Assembly (NCBI GenBank): GCA_963677395.2
Contig: OY781965.2
Coordinates: 1,798,001 to 1,862,000, forward strand
Direction of reading: 5' to 3'
From: G963667975 sp963677395
Lineage (GTDB): Bacteria > Bacteroidota > Bacteroidia > Bacteroidales > G963667975
Length of the DNA: 64,000 nucleotides
In this document: one piece after another, positions 17,315-26,194 of the stretch
Layout of the letters: each line of letters opens with the position of its first letter
Position numbering within the stretch: position 1 is the first letter of the stretch
Made by a program: the position numbers and the translations under genes
Notes under the pieces: model-generated
Database searches by the model: none
What the model was told of the DNA's origin: nothing
What the model saw: the letters and a program-made list of their open reading frames with translations, nothing else

Positions 17315-19876
17315 TTAGAAATCAAATTTGAATCGTGCACGTATTCCATATTCCGGAACGTTGGGATGATCAAGATACGTTATACGTTTAACCAGATCAA
17401 CACGTAAAAATTTCAGAATATTGGCAATTCCTACGCTGGCTTCAATATAGGGTTCTCTGTCGGGAGTATAGGTAAGTGAAGTTCCGTCACTAGCCGTAGG
17501 GAAGAGAAATAATCCTCCATTTTTTGTTGGCATATTCCGGTCACTAATTGTACCATACAATCCTTTAAACGACATTACTTCACGGAATTTCAGTTTCTTG
17601 AAGAGAGGGATGCGGTTAAATATCAGTCCGTTAAAATAGTGTGTATAGTTAAGGCTTATATATTGATCAGTGGCAAATTCGAGGAAGTTCATCATATTAT
17701 ATGCCTGTAACTGATAAGCGTATGTTTGATTTGCATTGTGGATAAAGAGGAGTGGGAGAGGGACTTTTCCCCAAATTTTTCCGGCTTCAAACTCCATATC
17801 ACCATACCCTGCTACCGACATGTAGAATCGCTTGAAAAAGTTGGTAGTTACTGTTTGATAATCATATTGCCCGTTCAGTAAATTTTTTGCTCCTGCATTT
17901 ACTTTTAACTGAAATACAGGATATTTGTTGAAAATAGGAATGCGATAGGTTTTTCCTTGGTAAAATTGTTCATTAGGAGCATAGCGGAAATTTATCCCAA
18001 ATTCAGAAGTTGTAATTCCATCAGCAGTTTTTTGTATAGGATCTTTGTCAGAATAATCCCAACGCCAGTTTCCTGCAGCACTTTGTTCCAGATATTTATA
18101 CGTAAGCGTGTATGAAAAACCTTTATTAAGCTCTTTGATAAATTCAAGTTTAAACAAATCATTATAAGTCATCTTATCCGATATACCCCGTTTAAAGCTT
18201 AGCAGGAAATTGTCTTCTGCAAAAAATTTAAGATCTTGTCCCGGGATTTTTGTGTCATGTTGGTAGGTAACCTTTAATGCTTGTACAGGAAATTCTAAAA
18301 ATTGATTATCAATCTTTCGAAAAGAGTAGGTTACAGCTCCTAAATATTTATGTCGCTCATCTTTTGTTCCATAAGCATAAAATCCTTCCAGCATCAACCT
18401 GTCCGAAAACTTGACGTTTGTTTTACCGCCCACGCGAAGTCGTAATCCTTCTACAGAGTTAAAGCTATAAAATGTATTTATAGGGCCAACATCAATAGGA
18501 CCAAAGTCTTTATATCCGGCAAAAAGTAACATCAGTATGTCCATAAAACGCTTGAATGCAGGAACATTCTGTACTTTGGTCATCATCTCTTCTACGCCCG
18601 CTTCTGAACGCGATAGTGGAATTAAACGATTTTCACTCCACCAGTCTTTAGCTCGTTTTCGGGATCCATCCATATAGATCGCTGTTTGCACCCCACCATA
18701 GGTGCTATCAGGCATTTGTTGATTGAAAACGCGGTTTCGGTAAGCAACAGTACGGTGTGCGAACATTCCGACACGCTTTTCCGAAAAACTATAATCAACG
18801 GTAGTTTCGTCATTTGCCTTTACCCAGGCTCCACTTTTAGTCTGTTCATAGTCAAGAACAATCTTAACATCAGAAACAAAGTTCAAACTATGGTCTTTCC
18901 CAACTCCCAACTCCACTTTTTTTACTGCATAATTGGTATCAGCTGTTATCCAAATGTTTCCCGTGAAGCCAAAATCCTGAGGATTACGGGTTAAAAATGC
19001 AAGGTTATAACACTTTATTCCATCAACAAATGAGGTATCTACAATAAAAAACTTGTAAAATGTAGGTGCAATAACTGAAACCGGGCTTACAAACTGATTA
19101 GTCATAAAAAAGATATCATTGTTGTAGATATCAATATCAGTATAAAGGCTCTTATTGATAGACGAAAAACCATCCTGATCTAGGTATCCTTCAAGTCCAA
19201 CAGTTCTGTCACCATCAATATATTCGCGCATAGTTTCAGGTGAATTCCGGTAATAAACCCTCGATGAAGTCTCTTTCAGATAAACAGGCAAATATGGCTT
19301 CCCGTTAACCTTAGAAGTATCAACATAATTAAAAATAAATTGAAATTTACGCAGACCCTTTTTATTCTGAAAACGTTCCGTAAAGTTATTCAACGACATT
19401 TCTACCTTTTCGTATTTGTCATATTGATAGTACTTTAATGATTTCTGTCTGTTGAAATCCTTTTTATCAACTACATTCTTAATAAGATCAACCGCAGGGT
19501 TGTTTTTATTGCGATAGCGTTTCTTTTCACCTTTTATAGTAACAGCATTCAGTTGAATGTTGCTGGGCGAGAGCTTAATATTAATTGTTTGCGATTGCCC
19601 TGTTTTAATGGTTTTGACATAGGTTTTGTAACCCAGAAATGACACTTGCACTTGTTGAGATGCCCATTGTGTACTCAGGTTATATTTTCCATCGAAATCA
19701 GTAGTAGTTCCGATATGCTTTCCCATAAATATAATGTTTACGAAAGGTAACGGCTCACCGGTCAGAGAGTCGGTAATAAGTCCTTTGATAGTTGTCATTT
19801 GTTGCCCTTTACTTATGTTGGTCGCAAACATCAAAAGTGAAAATAAAGGGAGTATATATAGTATTCTCTTATGCAT
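17315..19876 (-). CDS. DUF5686 outer-membrane protein with carboxypeptidase-regulatory-like domain
   Basis: An 853-aa exported protein. A signal peptide (LPLFSLLMFATNISKGQ) is followed by a CarboxypepD_reg-like beta-sandwich at about 28-115 (IKGLITDSLTGEPLPFVNIIF, GTTTDFDGKYNL, VSFLGYKT), then the long DUF5686 region, which ends in a beta-barrel-like tail with terminal aromatic FKFDF. Members of this Bacteroidota family resemble TonB receptors without a plug, and their role is not established. It lies 42 bp after the DUF4833 gene and could be the last member of the inositol operon. Whether it works in that pathway is open. Confidence 0.85.
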   Translation of the reverse strand: MHKRILYILPLFSLLMFATNISKGQQMTTIKGLITDSLTGEPLPFVNIIFMGKHIGTTTDFDGKYNLSTQWASQQVQVSFLGYKTYVKTIKTGQSQTINIKLSPSNIQLNAVTIKGEKKRYRNKNNPAVDLIKNVVDKKDFNRQKSLKYYQYDKYEKVEMSLNNFTERFQNKKGLRKFQFIFNYVDTSKVNGKPYLPVYLKETSSRVYYRNSPETMREYIDGDRTVGLEGYLDQDGFSSINKSLYTDIDIYNNDIFFMTNQFVSPVSVIAPTFYKFFIVDTSFVDGIKCYNLAFLTRNPQDFGFTGNIWITADTNYAVKKVELGVGKDHSLNFVSDVKIVLDYEQTKSGAWVKANDETTVDYSFSEKRVGMFAHRTVAYRNRVFNQQMPDSTYGGVQTAIYMDGSRKRAKDWWSENRLIPLSRSEAGVEEMMTKVQNVPAFKRFMDILMLLFAGYKDFGPIDVGPINTFYSFNSVEGLRLRVGGKTNVKFSDRLMLEGFYAYGTKDERHKYLGAVTYSFRKIDNQFLEFPVQALKVTYQHDTKIPGQDLKFFAEDNFLLSFKRGISDKMTYNDLFKLEFIKELNKGFSYTLTYKYLEQSAAGNWRWDYSDKDPIQKTADGITTSEFGINFRYAPNEQFYQGKTYRIPIFNKYPVFQLKVNAGAKNLLNGQYDYQTVTTNFFKRFYMSVAGYGDMEFEAGKIWGKVPLPLLFIHNANQTYAYQLQAYNMMNFLEFATDQYISLNYTHYFNGLIFNRIPLFKKLKFREVMSFKGLYGTISDRNMPTKNGGLFLFPTASDGTSLTYTPDREPYIEASVGIANILKFLRVDLVKRITYLDHPNVPEYGIRARFKFDF

Positions 19877-19918
19877 AAGTTGAATTCAAACGTTTATTTG
19901 TGTTGTGGATATAAAAAA

Positions 19919-20461
19919 TTAAGGGGTAATCTTTTCGTATAGCTCCACTTTGGCTATGGGATCATAACCAAAGAGTTCAACATATTTCACGCTCACCGAA
20001 AAAGTACCTTCTGACGACTGTACGAAGATTTTTTTCAGATATGCTGCTTTCCCTGCAATCCGTATTTGAGCTCTTGCAACTCCTTTGTTGTCAATAAATA
20101 ACAATAATGGTCGTTTGTCAAAAGCTTTTAGCTTGATGTTGAAAAGATTTGAATTTCTTTTTTCGGACTTATAACCATAAGCCAGCTTTTCTTGTATAAT
20201 TGATAATTCACCGCGTTCACCAAAGTGCTCTTCATAATTTATCCAGTAAACATCAATAGGCTTTTTGTCGTTAAAGTTTTCGGATGTAAGATTTGCATCG
20301 TAATACACCCTGTTTTTATTTTTACTGCGTTCGATATAAAACAAGCTTTGATTACCGTTTTTCATTCCCGGACTCTGAGTTGGAATAACAGGATTTGCAG
20401 CTTTGGTATGTAATACCAAAATCAGAAAAAGAGATAATATACTTGCTTGAAATGTTTTCAT
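19919..20461 (-). CDS. DUF4833 exported protein
   Basis: A 180-aa protein with a signal peptide (ASILSLFLILVLHTKA, cleavage near residue 21) and a compact domain with LFYIERSKNKNRVYYDANL, IDVYWINYEEHGE-like and LLLFIDNKGVARAQIRI, which I recognise as DUF4833. The domain is probably periplasmic. It follows inositol-3-phosphate synthase by 59 bp on the same strand and precedes the DUF5686 gene. The association with the inositol gene suggests a role in moving or modifying an inositol lipid, which is inference. Confidence 0.75.
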   Translation of the reverse strand: MKTFQASILSLFLILVLHTKAANPVIPTQSPGMKNGNQSLFYIERSKNKNRVYYDANLTSENFNDKKPIDVYWINYEEHFGERGELSIIQEKLAYGYKSEKRNSNLFNIKLKAFDKRPLLLFIDNKGVARAQIRIAGKAAYLKKIFVQSSEGTFSVSVKYVELFGYDPIAKVELYEKITP

Positions 20462-20520
20462 ATAGTTGAAAAATATAGGGGTAGATGCAGTTGCACTAAC
20501 AAACTACCCCTATATTTGGT

Positions 20521-21849
20521 TTAACGTACCAGATCTATTTTTTCATCAAGAAAATTAACAGGCTCTTCGTTCATAATTTCGCGAAGAGTATTCTTCATTT
20601 TTACGGATTGAATGAATAAGTCATGTTCAGGAACTTCCTCTTTAGCATGCATCGGGCTCTTGAAATAGAATGACAGCCATGCCTGAATTCCATAGAAACC
20701 AGAACGTTTAGCAAGGTCAGCAAACAGAACTAAGTCAAGCACTAGTGGAGCAGCCAGAATGGAGTCACGGCAAAGGAAATTCACTTTTAGTTGCATTGGA
20801 TAACCCATCCAACCGAAAATATCAATATTATCCCATCCTTCTTTATTGTCACCACGGGGAGGGTAGTAGTTAATACGAACCACATGTGAGTAACCTTTGT
20901 ACAGATCGGGATATAGTTCTGGTTGAAGAATAGAATCAATAACCGAAAGCTTACTTTCTTCTTTTGTTTTGAAAGAACCCGGATCATCCAGTACTTCACC
21001 ATCACGGTTTCCAAGAATATTTGTAGAATACCAGCCGCTTAAACCAAGCATACGAGTTTTAATCATAGGTGATAAAACCGTTTTAATCATGGTTTGTCCG
21101 GTTTTAAAATCTTTTCCTGCAATAGGCACCTGATTTTTTTCTGCAAGCTCCCAAATAGCCGGCATATCTACAGTTAAGTTTGGTGCACCGTTAAAATAAG
21201 GAATGCCTTCTGACAATGCTGCATAAGCATAAAGCATAGAAGGTGAAACATCTTCATGGTTTTCTTTCATAGCTTTTTCCAGAGTTTCCATTGTTTGGTG
21301 CACTTCGCCTTCGCGGATAAAGATTTCAGTACTTCCACACCAGATCACAACCATTCTGTCCAGATTATTTTCGGTTTTGAAGTTGCGAATATCTTCACGA
21401 ATCTGAAGCATCAGGTCATATTTGGTTGCACCTGTTTTAACCCATTCACCATGTAAACGTTTTACGTAGTTATTGTCGAATACGGCCTTTATTGGACGGA
21501 TCTGAGCTAACTCATCTTTTACACCTTCTAGGTCACGAGGGTCTAAAACCTTTGCATAAAGCGCGGACTCGTATGCGTTTTCATTACGAATATCCCAACC
21601 GCCAAATACAAGGTCGTTTAGATCGGCAAGGGGTACAAATTCTTTAATTTTTGGGAATCGGTTTTCGTTACGTTTTCCTAAACGAATTGTTCCCATTTGT
21701 GTTAATGAGCCTACAGGTAGAGATAAGCCTTTACGAACAGACAATGTTCCTGCAATAAAAGTGGTAGAAACGGCACCACTCATTCCCACTACCATCACAC
21801 CAAGTTTTCCTTGCGCGGGTTTTACCTGAATTGCTTTTTTTGTTTCCAT
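20521..21849 (-). CDS. ino1: Inositol-3-phosphate synthase (myo-inositol-1-phosphate synthase)
   Basis: Converts glucose 6-phosphate to myo-inositol 3-phosphate with NAD as internal redox cofactor, the committed step of inositol synthesis. The 442-aa protein has the N-terminal dinucleotide loop VVGMSGAVS near residues 20-28, MGTIRLGKRNENRFP, GAPNLTVDMPA, a GKDFKTGQTM segment, and the conserved NYYPPRGDNKEGWDNIDIFGW and KVNFLCRDS-type active-site stretches. The length fits the bacterial type. It is the core of a minus-strand cluster with a CDP-alcohol phosphotransferase and a HAD phosphatase immediately upstream, consistent with inositol-lipid synthesis. Confidence 0.93.
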   Translation of the reverse strand: METKKAIQVKPAQGKLGVMVVGMSGAVSTTFIAGTLSVRKGLSLPVGSLTQMGTIRLGKRNENRFPKIKEFVPLADLNDLVFGGWDIRNENAYESALYAKVLDPRDLEGVKDELAQIRPIKAVFDNNYVKRLHGEWVKTGATKYDLMLQIREDIRNFKTENNLDRMVVIWCGSTEIFIREGEVHQTMETLEKAMKENHEDVSPSMLYAYAALSEGIPYFNGAPNLTVDMPAIWELAEKNQVPIAGKDFKTGQTMIKTVLSPMIKTRMLGLSGWYSTNILGNRDGEVLDDPGSFKTKEESKLSVIDSILQPELYPDLYKGYSHVVRINYYPPRGDNKEGWDNIDIFGWMGYPMQLKVNFLCRDSILAAPLVLDLVLFADLAKRSGFYGIQAWLSFYFKSPMHAKEEVPEHDLFIQSVKMKNTLREIMNEEPVNFLDEKIDLVR

Positions 21850-21870
21850 AACTATTTTGTTTATAGTAGT

Positions 21871-22620
21871 TTATAGTAAAATGTGTTCATTATTTCTTGT
21901 TTCAATCAATAAAGCTTCCAAATCGCTTAGTTTGTGAATTATTCTATCGGCTGCAGATATGTCTTTAGGTGAAGCGCACCAGCTTTTACCTTCCAGCCAA
22001 ATAGTATTACAACCGATAGATTTTGCAGGAATTACATCCATTGTGTATGAATCTCCCACTATTGCAATTTCATTGCAATTTAATCCTAAAGAATCTGCTC
22101 CTGTTTGCCATATACGAGGGTCTGGTTTGCGAATACCAACCAGTGCCGAATCGATCACACACGAGAAGTACTCAAATAATCCAAATTCTTTTAAAACAGT
22201 TTCCATATTTCCGTAAAAATTGGAGACAAGTCCCAGTCTATATTTCTTGCTCAGCTTTTCGAGTATAATAGATTGTTCTTTAATGATTTCATATATTATA
22301 TTATAGCTGGTAGTATTCACTAAATCTACCAGTTTATCCATATTATCATCCTCATTCAGAAACCCATTCTCTTTTAAAAAGCTAAGCTGAAGCTTCACTT
22401 TTTTGGCAAGCATTTGTCTGTAAGTAACTGACGAATCAATCCTTATATTTGTATTTAACTGATTTTCGGCGTGAAGATAAGCCTGATCATACGCCTTATC
22501 GGAAAGATCCAGACTACATTGTTGATATACAATGCGTAGCATTTCACACCAATGAATCCCGTTAGTATCAATAGTTCCTCCGAAATCGAAGAGTAATCCT
22601 TTAATATTTTTTGTGTTCAT
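21871..22620 (-). CDS. HAD-family phosphatase
   Basis: From the ATG whose first base is 22620 the protein has 249 aa. That start lies one base past the upstream stop codon, and the longer frame from 22683 would overlap the upstream gene. Motif I is LLFDFGGTIDTNG (nucleophile Asp within DFGGT; the second Asp is replaced by Thr-Ile-Asp), motif II LVSNFYG, motif III around RKPDPRIW, and motif IV IVGDSYTMDV. Between the CDP-alcohol phosphotransferase and inositol-3-phosphate synthase it is a good candidate for dephosphorylating inositol phosphate or a phosphatidylinositol-phosphate intermediate. The substrate is inferred from context only. Confidence 0.82.
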   Translation of the reverse strand: MNTKNIKGLLFDFGGTIDTNGIHWCEMLRIVYQQCSLDLSDKAYDQAYLHAENQLNTNIRIDSSVTYRQMLAKKVKLQLSFLKENGFLNEDDNMDKLVDLVNTTSYNIIYEIIKEQSIILEKLSKKYRLGLVSNFYGNMETVLKEFGLFEYFSCVIDSALVGIRKPDPRIWQTGADSLGLNCNEIAIVGDSYTMDVIPAKSIGCNTIWLEGKSWCASPKDISAADRIIHKLSDLEALLIETRNNEHILL

Positions 22621-22621
22621 G

Positions 22622-23533
22622 TTAAGCTTTGTATCCTTTAAGTATTGCAAGATGACGTTTGCTGATTTGCTCCTGACGAACAATCATATAGAAAACCATA
22701 ATATTCAGTACGGTAAGTTCAAATACCCAATAGAGCCATACCATATTCAGAAATAATGAAATAAAGAGTGCAATTGCTCTGGTATTAAATGTGAGCATAT
22801 TGGTATATTTCATCAGTGGTTTATTTTCTTTGCGGAATGATTGCACAAAGTCCTCAGGTAATCTGTCAGCATAGTTCATACGTATGTAAGCGAGCAGTTT
22901 CTGAAGGTTCTTTGTAAATGCTTCCTGTTGAAGTGTATAATTAAGATAGAAACGAGAAGTTAATTTCTTCCAGAAATTCGATTTCCAGGTTATCAAAGCA
23001 TACTCTTGTTTCAATTTTTCAGAATTATCAAGTTCACTTCCTTCTTTACCTTTAATAAAGAACAGGTGAACATTACGGTAATAGTCAGCCATTGCTGCTT
23101 GTTGAGCATGAAAATATCCGGTAAAGGCTGCAAAAATGAAAATATACCAGCTATAACCTTCAGAGTGCATCATTCTGAGCGATAATGCAGCATAAATTGT
23201 GATAAACCAAAGATTACCTGCAAGTCCATCCAATATTCTTCCCAAGCGTGTTTTTTGATTGGTCATTCTGGCAAGCTGCCCATCAGCACTATCCAACGAG
23301 TTTGCCCAAATAAGTAGAAAAATACCAATAGCATTTAACCAAATATCATTAAAATAGTACATGATACCAGCGCTAATCCCCAGAATGATACTTGTGAAAG
23401 TTACAACATTAGGAACAATCCCCAGGTTTTTGCATAAAATAGCCCAATAGTAACCAATTGGACGGTAAAACCAAATATCGAGAGTTTCTTCTGTATCGCG
23501 CGACTTTAAAGTTGCTTCTATTTCCGGTTTCAT
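22622..23533 (-). CDS. CDP-alcohol phosphotransferase-family membrane enzyme
   Basis: A 303-aa polytopic membrane protein with the CDP-alcohol phosphotransferase signature at residues 81-106: D81-xx-D84-G85-xx-A88-R89-x8-G98-xxx-D102. The last position of the motif, normally Asp, is Gly106 (DGLAGN). Hydrophobic segments occur near 40-60, 66-80, 108-150 and at the C-terminus, with a long soluble insert in the middle. The family transfers a phospho-alcohol from a CDP-linked donor; here inositol phosphate is the likely acceptor, or a CDP-inositol the donor. It lies 7 bp after the ATP-grasp gene. The missing Asp raises the question of altered chemistry. Confidence 0.82.
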   Translation of the reverse strand: MKPEIEATLKSRDTEETLDIWFYRPIGYYWAILCKNLGIVPNVVTFTSIILGISAGIMYYFNDIWLNAIGIFLLIWANSLDSADGQLARMTNQKTRLGRILDGLAGNLWFITIYAALSLRMMHSEGYSWYIFIFAAFTGYFHAQQAAMADYYRNVHLFFIKGKEGSELDNSEKLKQEYALITWKSNFWKKLTSRFYLNYTLQQEAFTKNLQKLLAYIRMNYADRLPEDFVQSFRKENKPLMKYTNMLTFNTRAIALFISLFLNMVWLYWVFELTVLNIMVFYMIVRQEQISKRHLAILKGYKA

Positions 23534-23540
23534 AATAAAA

Positions 23541-24419
23541 CTATTTCGTGTTAATTAGATGAATATGAAGTTGCCCTTCAATTCGTTGATGAATAAGATT
23601 TGCTATTGCCAAAGAAGCTTGTTCACGAACAGGGGCAAAGCTTGGCCAGTCATTCAAATCTATCAGCCATAAAGAACCATCGGGTTTTACAATTATATCT
23701 CCACCATAGATATCGAGATTGAGTGTATTTGCCGCTTTTTCAGCCACAGCTCTCAATTTCTCTTCCGAGAATTCAGTGTGATTATTGGTATTACTGTTTT
23801 GTTCAATTCCGAATTTAGTATGATTTGTATCGAGAAGATAAAACCAGTGAAAAAAATCTGACTTACGAACAGCATAAAACTTTATGATATCTCCGTGAAT
23901 ATGTTCCTGGATTACAGCAGTTTTAATACCTCGAAGTGCAAATTCTCGTAAAACATTTTTTCCTTCGGCCTTACTGAATACCTGAACTACATCTTCTTTA
24001 TGAATGGCATGAACATCTCCGCGTTTAATCCAAAAGGAGTTGTGTGGAAAATTATTCACTTCATCAAAAAAGTCAACAGTTGTGTCAATACATTTTGAGA
24101 ACGGATAAGAAACACCTTTTTCCAGGCATATTTGAGTAAGATTTGCACGATAACAGCTTTCAATTGCATAGCCCGAATTAACAACGGTTATTCCTTCTTG
24201 TTCCAGTTGCTGAAGTTTTGCAACAGTAGATTGATTACGTGCCATTGTGAAAATAGCCTTTGGAGTAGTTGCAGAAGTAAGAAATTTTTCTTCCGAAATC
24301 AAATCAACTTCATATCCTTTTTCTTCCAGATGTTGCATAGTAAGATGAAAAATCTGACTATCATTTTCAGTATGATTAGGTGAGTATTCTGTAGCGCGTT
24401 TTACACCGAGTATTTTCAT
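23541..24419 (-). CDS. ATP-grasp enzyme in the inositol cluster
   Basis: A 292-aa cytosolic protein with an ATP-grasp-like layout: an N-terminal pre-ATP domain (residues 1-95, FTMARNQSTVAKLQQLE), then central and C-terminal lobes with SFWIKRGDVHA, IQEHIHGDIIKFYAVR, and the metal-binding end GGDIIVKPDGSLWLIDLNDWPSF. RimK-type ligases and inositol polyphosphate (ITPK-like) kinases both use this fold. Because it is the first gene of the transcription unit containing inositol-3-phosphate synthase, an inositol-phosphate kinase is a possible role, but peptide ligase activity cannot be excluded. The substrate is unknown. Confidence 0.72.
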   Translation of the reverse strand: MKILGVKRATEYSPNHTENDSQIFHLTMQHLEEKGYEVDLISEEKFLTSATTPKAIFTMARNQSTVAKLQQLEQEGITVVNSGYAIESCYRANLTQICLEKGVSYPFSKCIDTTVDFFDEVNNFPHNSFWIKRGDVHAIHKEDVVQVFSKAEGKNVLREFALRGIKTAVIQEHIHGDIIKFYAVRKSDFFHWFYLLDTNHTKFGIEQNSNTNNHTEFSEEKLRAVAEKAANTLNLDIYGGDIIVKPDGSLWLIDLNDWPSFAPVREQASLAIANLIHQRIEGQLHIHLINTK

Positions 24420-24783
24420 ATGAATAGATTTATAATTTGAGTTTTAAAACGGTTTAGGATAATTTAATTTATTTCAACTGTTCGGATTAACCAGATGGTT
24501 AAACCAGGTGACAAATATAGATTAAGATTTTTATTCTTAGCATTTATTTCTGTTAAATATTTAATGCACAGATATAAGTATCAGTATTACAGGTATTTTA
24601 AGGTGGTGTTATAAGTGTTGAAATAGAATTAACCATAGTACATGTTTTTTTGATTGTTAAAAATCAGAAAGGTTTAATGGACAATGGAGAAAACAGTTGC
24701 TTAAACATATCATGAAATATGAAAAGGTCAATCGATTGTTTGATATATAGTTGCAATGAATCATAGTGAGAATATTTCAGTTA
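24420..24783. other. Intergenic region with promoter and palindrome of the inositol operon
   Basis: 364 bp between the NTP-transferase gene and the ATP-grasp gene, both on the minus strand. The part near 24487-24519 holds a -7 box and a palindrome. The rest (24520-24783) is A/T-rich with no convincing gene. Confidence 0.5.
24487..24519 (-). promoter_or_regulatory. Promoter and operator-like palindrome of the ATP-grasp/ino1 operon
   Basis: On the minus strand 24512-24519 reads TATATTTG, a perfect -7 box about 95 bp before the ATG. Just downstream, 24487-24502 is the perfect palindrome TTAACCA-GA-TGGTTAA, which would lie at or just after the transcription start, as an operator would. The TetR-type regulator two genes away is a candidate binder, although the palindrome in its own promoter is different. 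Confidence 0.45.
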
Positions 24784-25485
24784 TTAATTTTTTAAAAAAA
24801 TTTCGGCAGTGAGAATGTCTTTTTGATGATCTACATCAATAATTTTGGAAAAACAATATGCTTCCAGTCTGCTTCCGGAATCTATAAGTTTACGTTGAAA
24901 GTTTCTCATTCGGTAAACACCCGAATCAATCGATTGTTTAAGTATATCCCAGAAAAAAGTGGTTTTAAAGTAGTAGATACCTCCTGAAATAAACGCATTC
25001 TCACATTTTTCATCTTTGAATGCCTGAATGATGTTTGTGCTGTTTACCTGAACGTAAAGCGGTGATTCATCATCTTCAAAAGTAGTAACACCAAATAATC
25101 CATCAGAGCAACAGGAGTTTACAGCTTTTTGAATAAATGCTGTAAACTCAACCTCTTTAAATATGGTATCAACAGTTGTCAGGCAAAATGACTTTCCATA
25201 GAGATAGTTTTTTAACTCAAATAAACTATGCATTGAACTTGGTGTCGATTTTATATGGATATTCACTTTGCAGTTCATCGGAATATTTCGAATTACAGGT
25301 ACAACTATATCACTAATTGATTCATTCACGATCACAGTAACCGATTCGGCATCGCATGAATCAAATATTCTGAATAAACGGGCAATCAAAGCTTCTCCAT
25401 TGAGTTTAACCAATGGTTTTGGAACATGTATTCCTTCATTTTGAAGACGGGATCCTTCTCCAGCTGCAATGATTGCGAAATGCAT
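24784..25485 (-). CDS. NTP-transferase (sugar/inositol-phosphate nucleotidyltransferase-like)
   Basis: A 233-aa nucleotidyltransferase with the N-terminal signature AAGEGSRLQ and then PKPLVKLNGEALI (residues 6-35), a mid-protein Asp in LTTVDTIF that would bind the metal, and FISGGIYYFK. The fold is that of sugar-1-phosphate nucleotidyltransferases, related to inositol-1-phosphate cytidylyltransferases. In this cluster it may make CDP-inositol or activate a head group for the CDP-alcohol phosphotransferase. It follows the TetR gene with a one-base gap, so the two are co-transcribed. Confidence 0.8.
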   Translation of the reverse strand: MHFAIIAAGEGSRLQNEGIHVPKPLVKLNGEALIARLFRIFDSCDAESVTVIVNESISDIVVPVIRNIPMNCKVNIHIKSTPSSMHSLFELKNYLYGKSFCLTTVDTIFKEVEFTAFIQKAVNSCCSDGLFGVTTFEDDESPLYVQVNSTNIIQAFKDEKCENAFISGGIYYFKTTFFWDILKQSIDSGVYRMRNFQRKLIDSGSRLEAYCFSKIIDVDHQKDILTAEIFLKN

Positions 25486-25486
25486 A

Positions 25487-26107
25487 TTAGACTTTTTTGT
25501 AATTTTTTAATCCGTTTATTCCTTCAAGAAAGAGGATTGATAAAACTTCGGTATAATCATCGTAGTACTGATCATTAAACTCTATTGCATAAACCTGTTT
25601 AATGGTGCTTTTATGTGCAAAATGAGAGAAGAGCATGCTCATCATTGCAGGACCAATAATATGAGCAAGCTGTGGATTATCTGTCATGTTTACACCAAAT
25701 TTCATCGACATGCGATTTCCTACTTCGTTTAATTGTTTGATTTTGTTTTTCTTTAATTCCCTAACTTCTTCAACATCATTTGGAAGCTCACCAAATCCAA
25801 TCATACACAAATCAGTATATTCCCGAAACATGTTTACCATGTTTTTAAACAGGCGACGGATACTTTGTTCTCCGGTTTCTTCTTCAAGAATAGAAGTCTC
25901 AACCGCTTTAATGTAGAGGTTGTAAAATGCTTCAACAATATCTCTCATTATGCCTGATTTTCCGCCAAAGTAATAAGAGATCATAGAGATATTCACGTTT
26001 GCTTTTTCGGCAATCTCTCTGACACCTACAGAGTGGTAAGAGTTTCGGGCCAACAGATAAACAGAGGCGTTTAAAATCCGAAATCGGGGTTCTCGTTTCT
26101 TTTTCAT
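25487..26107 (-). CDS. TetR-family transcriptional regulator
   Basis: A 206-aa repressor-type protein with an N-terminal helix-turn-helix at about residues 9-55 (RILNASVYLLARNSYHSVGV, REIAEKANVNISMISYYFGGKSGI), which is the TetR signature, and an all-helical ligand domain after it. It heads a two-gene unit with the NTP-transferase and is divergent in function from nothing immediate; a palindrome in its own promoter (26150-26164) suggests autoregulation. By position it could sense a lipid or CDP-linked intermediate and control the inositol genes. The ligand is unknown. Confidence 0.88.
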   Translation of the reverse strand: MKKKREPRFRILNASVYLLARNSYHSVGVREIAEKANVNISMISYYFGGKSGIMRDIVEAFYNLYIKAVETSILEEETGEQSIRRLFKNMVNMFREYTDLCMIGFGELPNDVEEVRELKKNKIKQLNEVGNRMSMKFGVNMTDNPQLAHIIGPAMMSMLFSHFAHKSTIKQVYAIEFNDQYYDDYTEVLSILFLEGINGLKNYKKV

Positions 26108-26133
26108 AACAGTGTGTGATTTTATACTGCCTG

Positions 26134-26166
26134 CAAAAGTACAAACAAATGTTTTATTAAAACAAG
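26134..26166 (-). promoter_or_regulatory. tetR promoter with embedded operator palindrome
   Basis: On the minus strand 26134-26141 reads TACTTTTG (-7 box) and CTTG at 26163-26166 may be the -33 element. Between them lies the perfect palindrome TGTTTTA-T-TAAAACA at 26150-26164. A palindrome between the two promoter boxes is the expected place for an autorepressor site. Confidence 0.55.
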
Positions 26167-26194
26167 TGTTCTAAACGATTATTTGCATAAAAAT

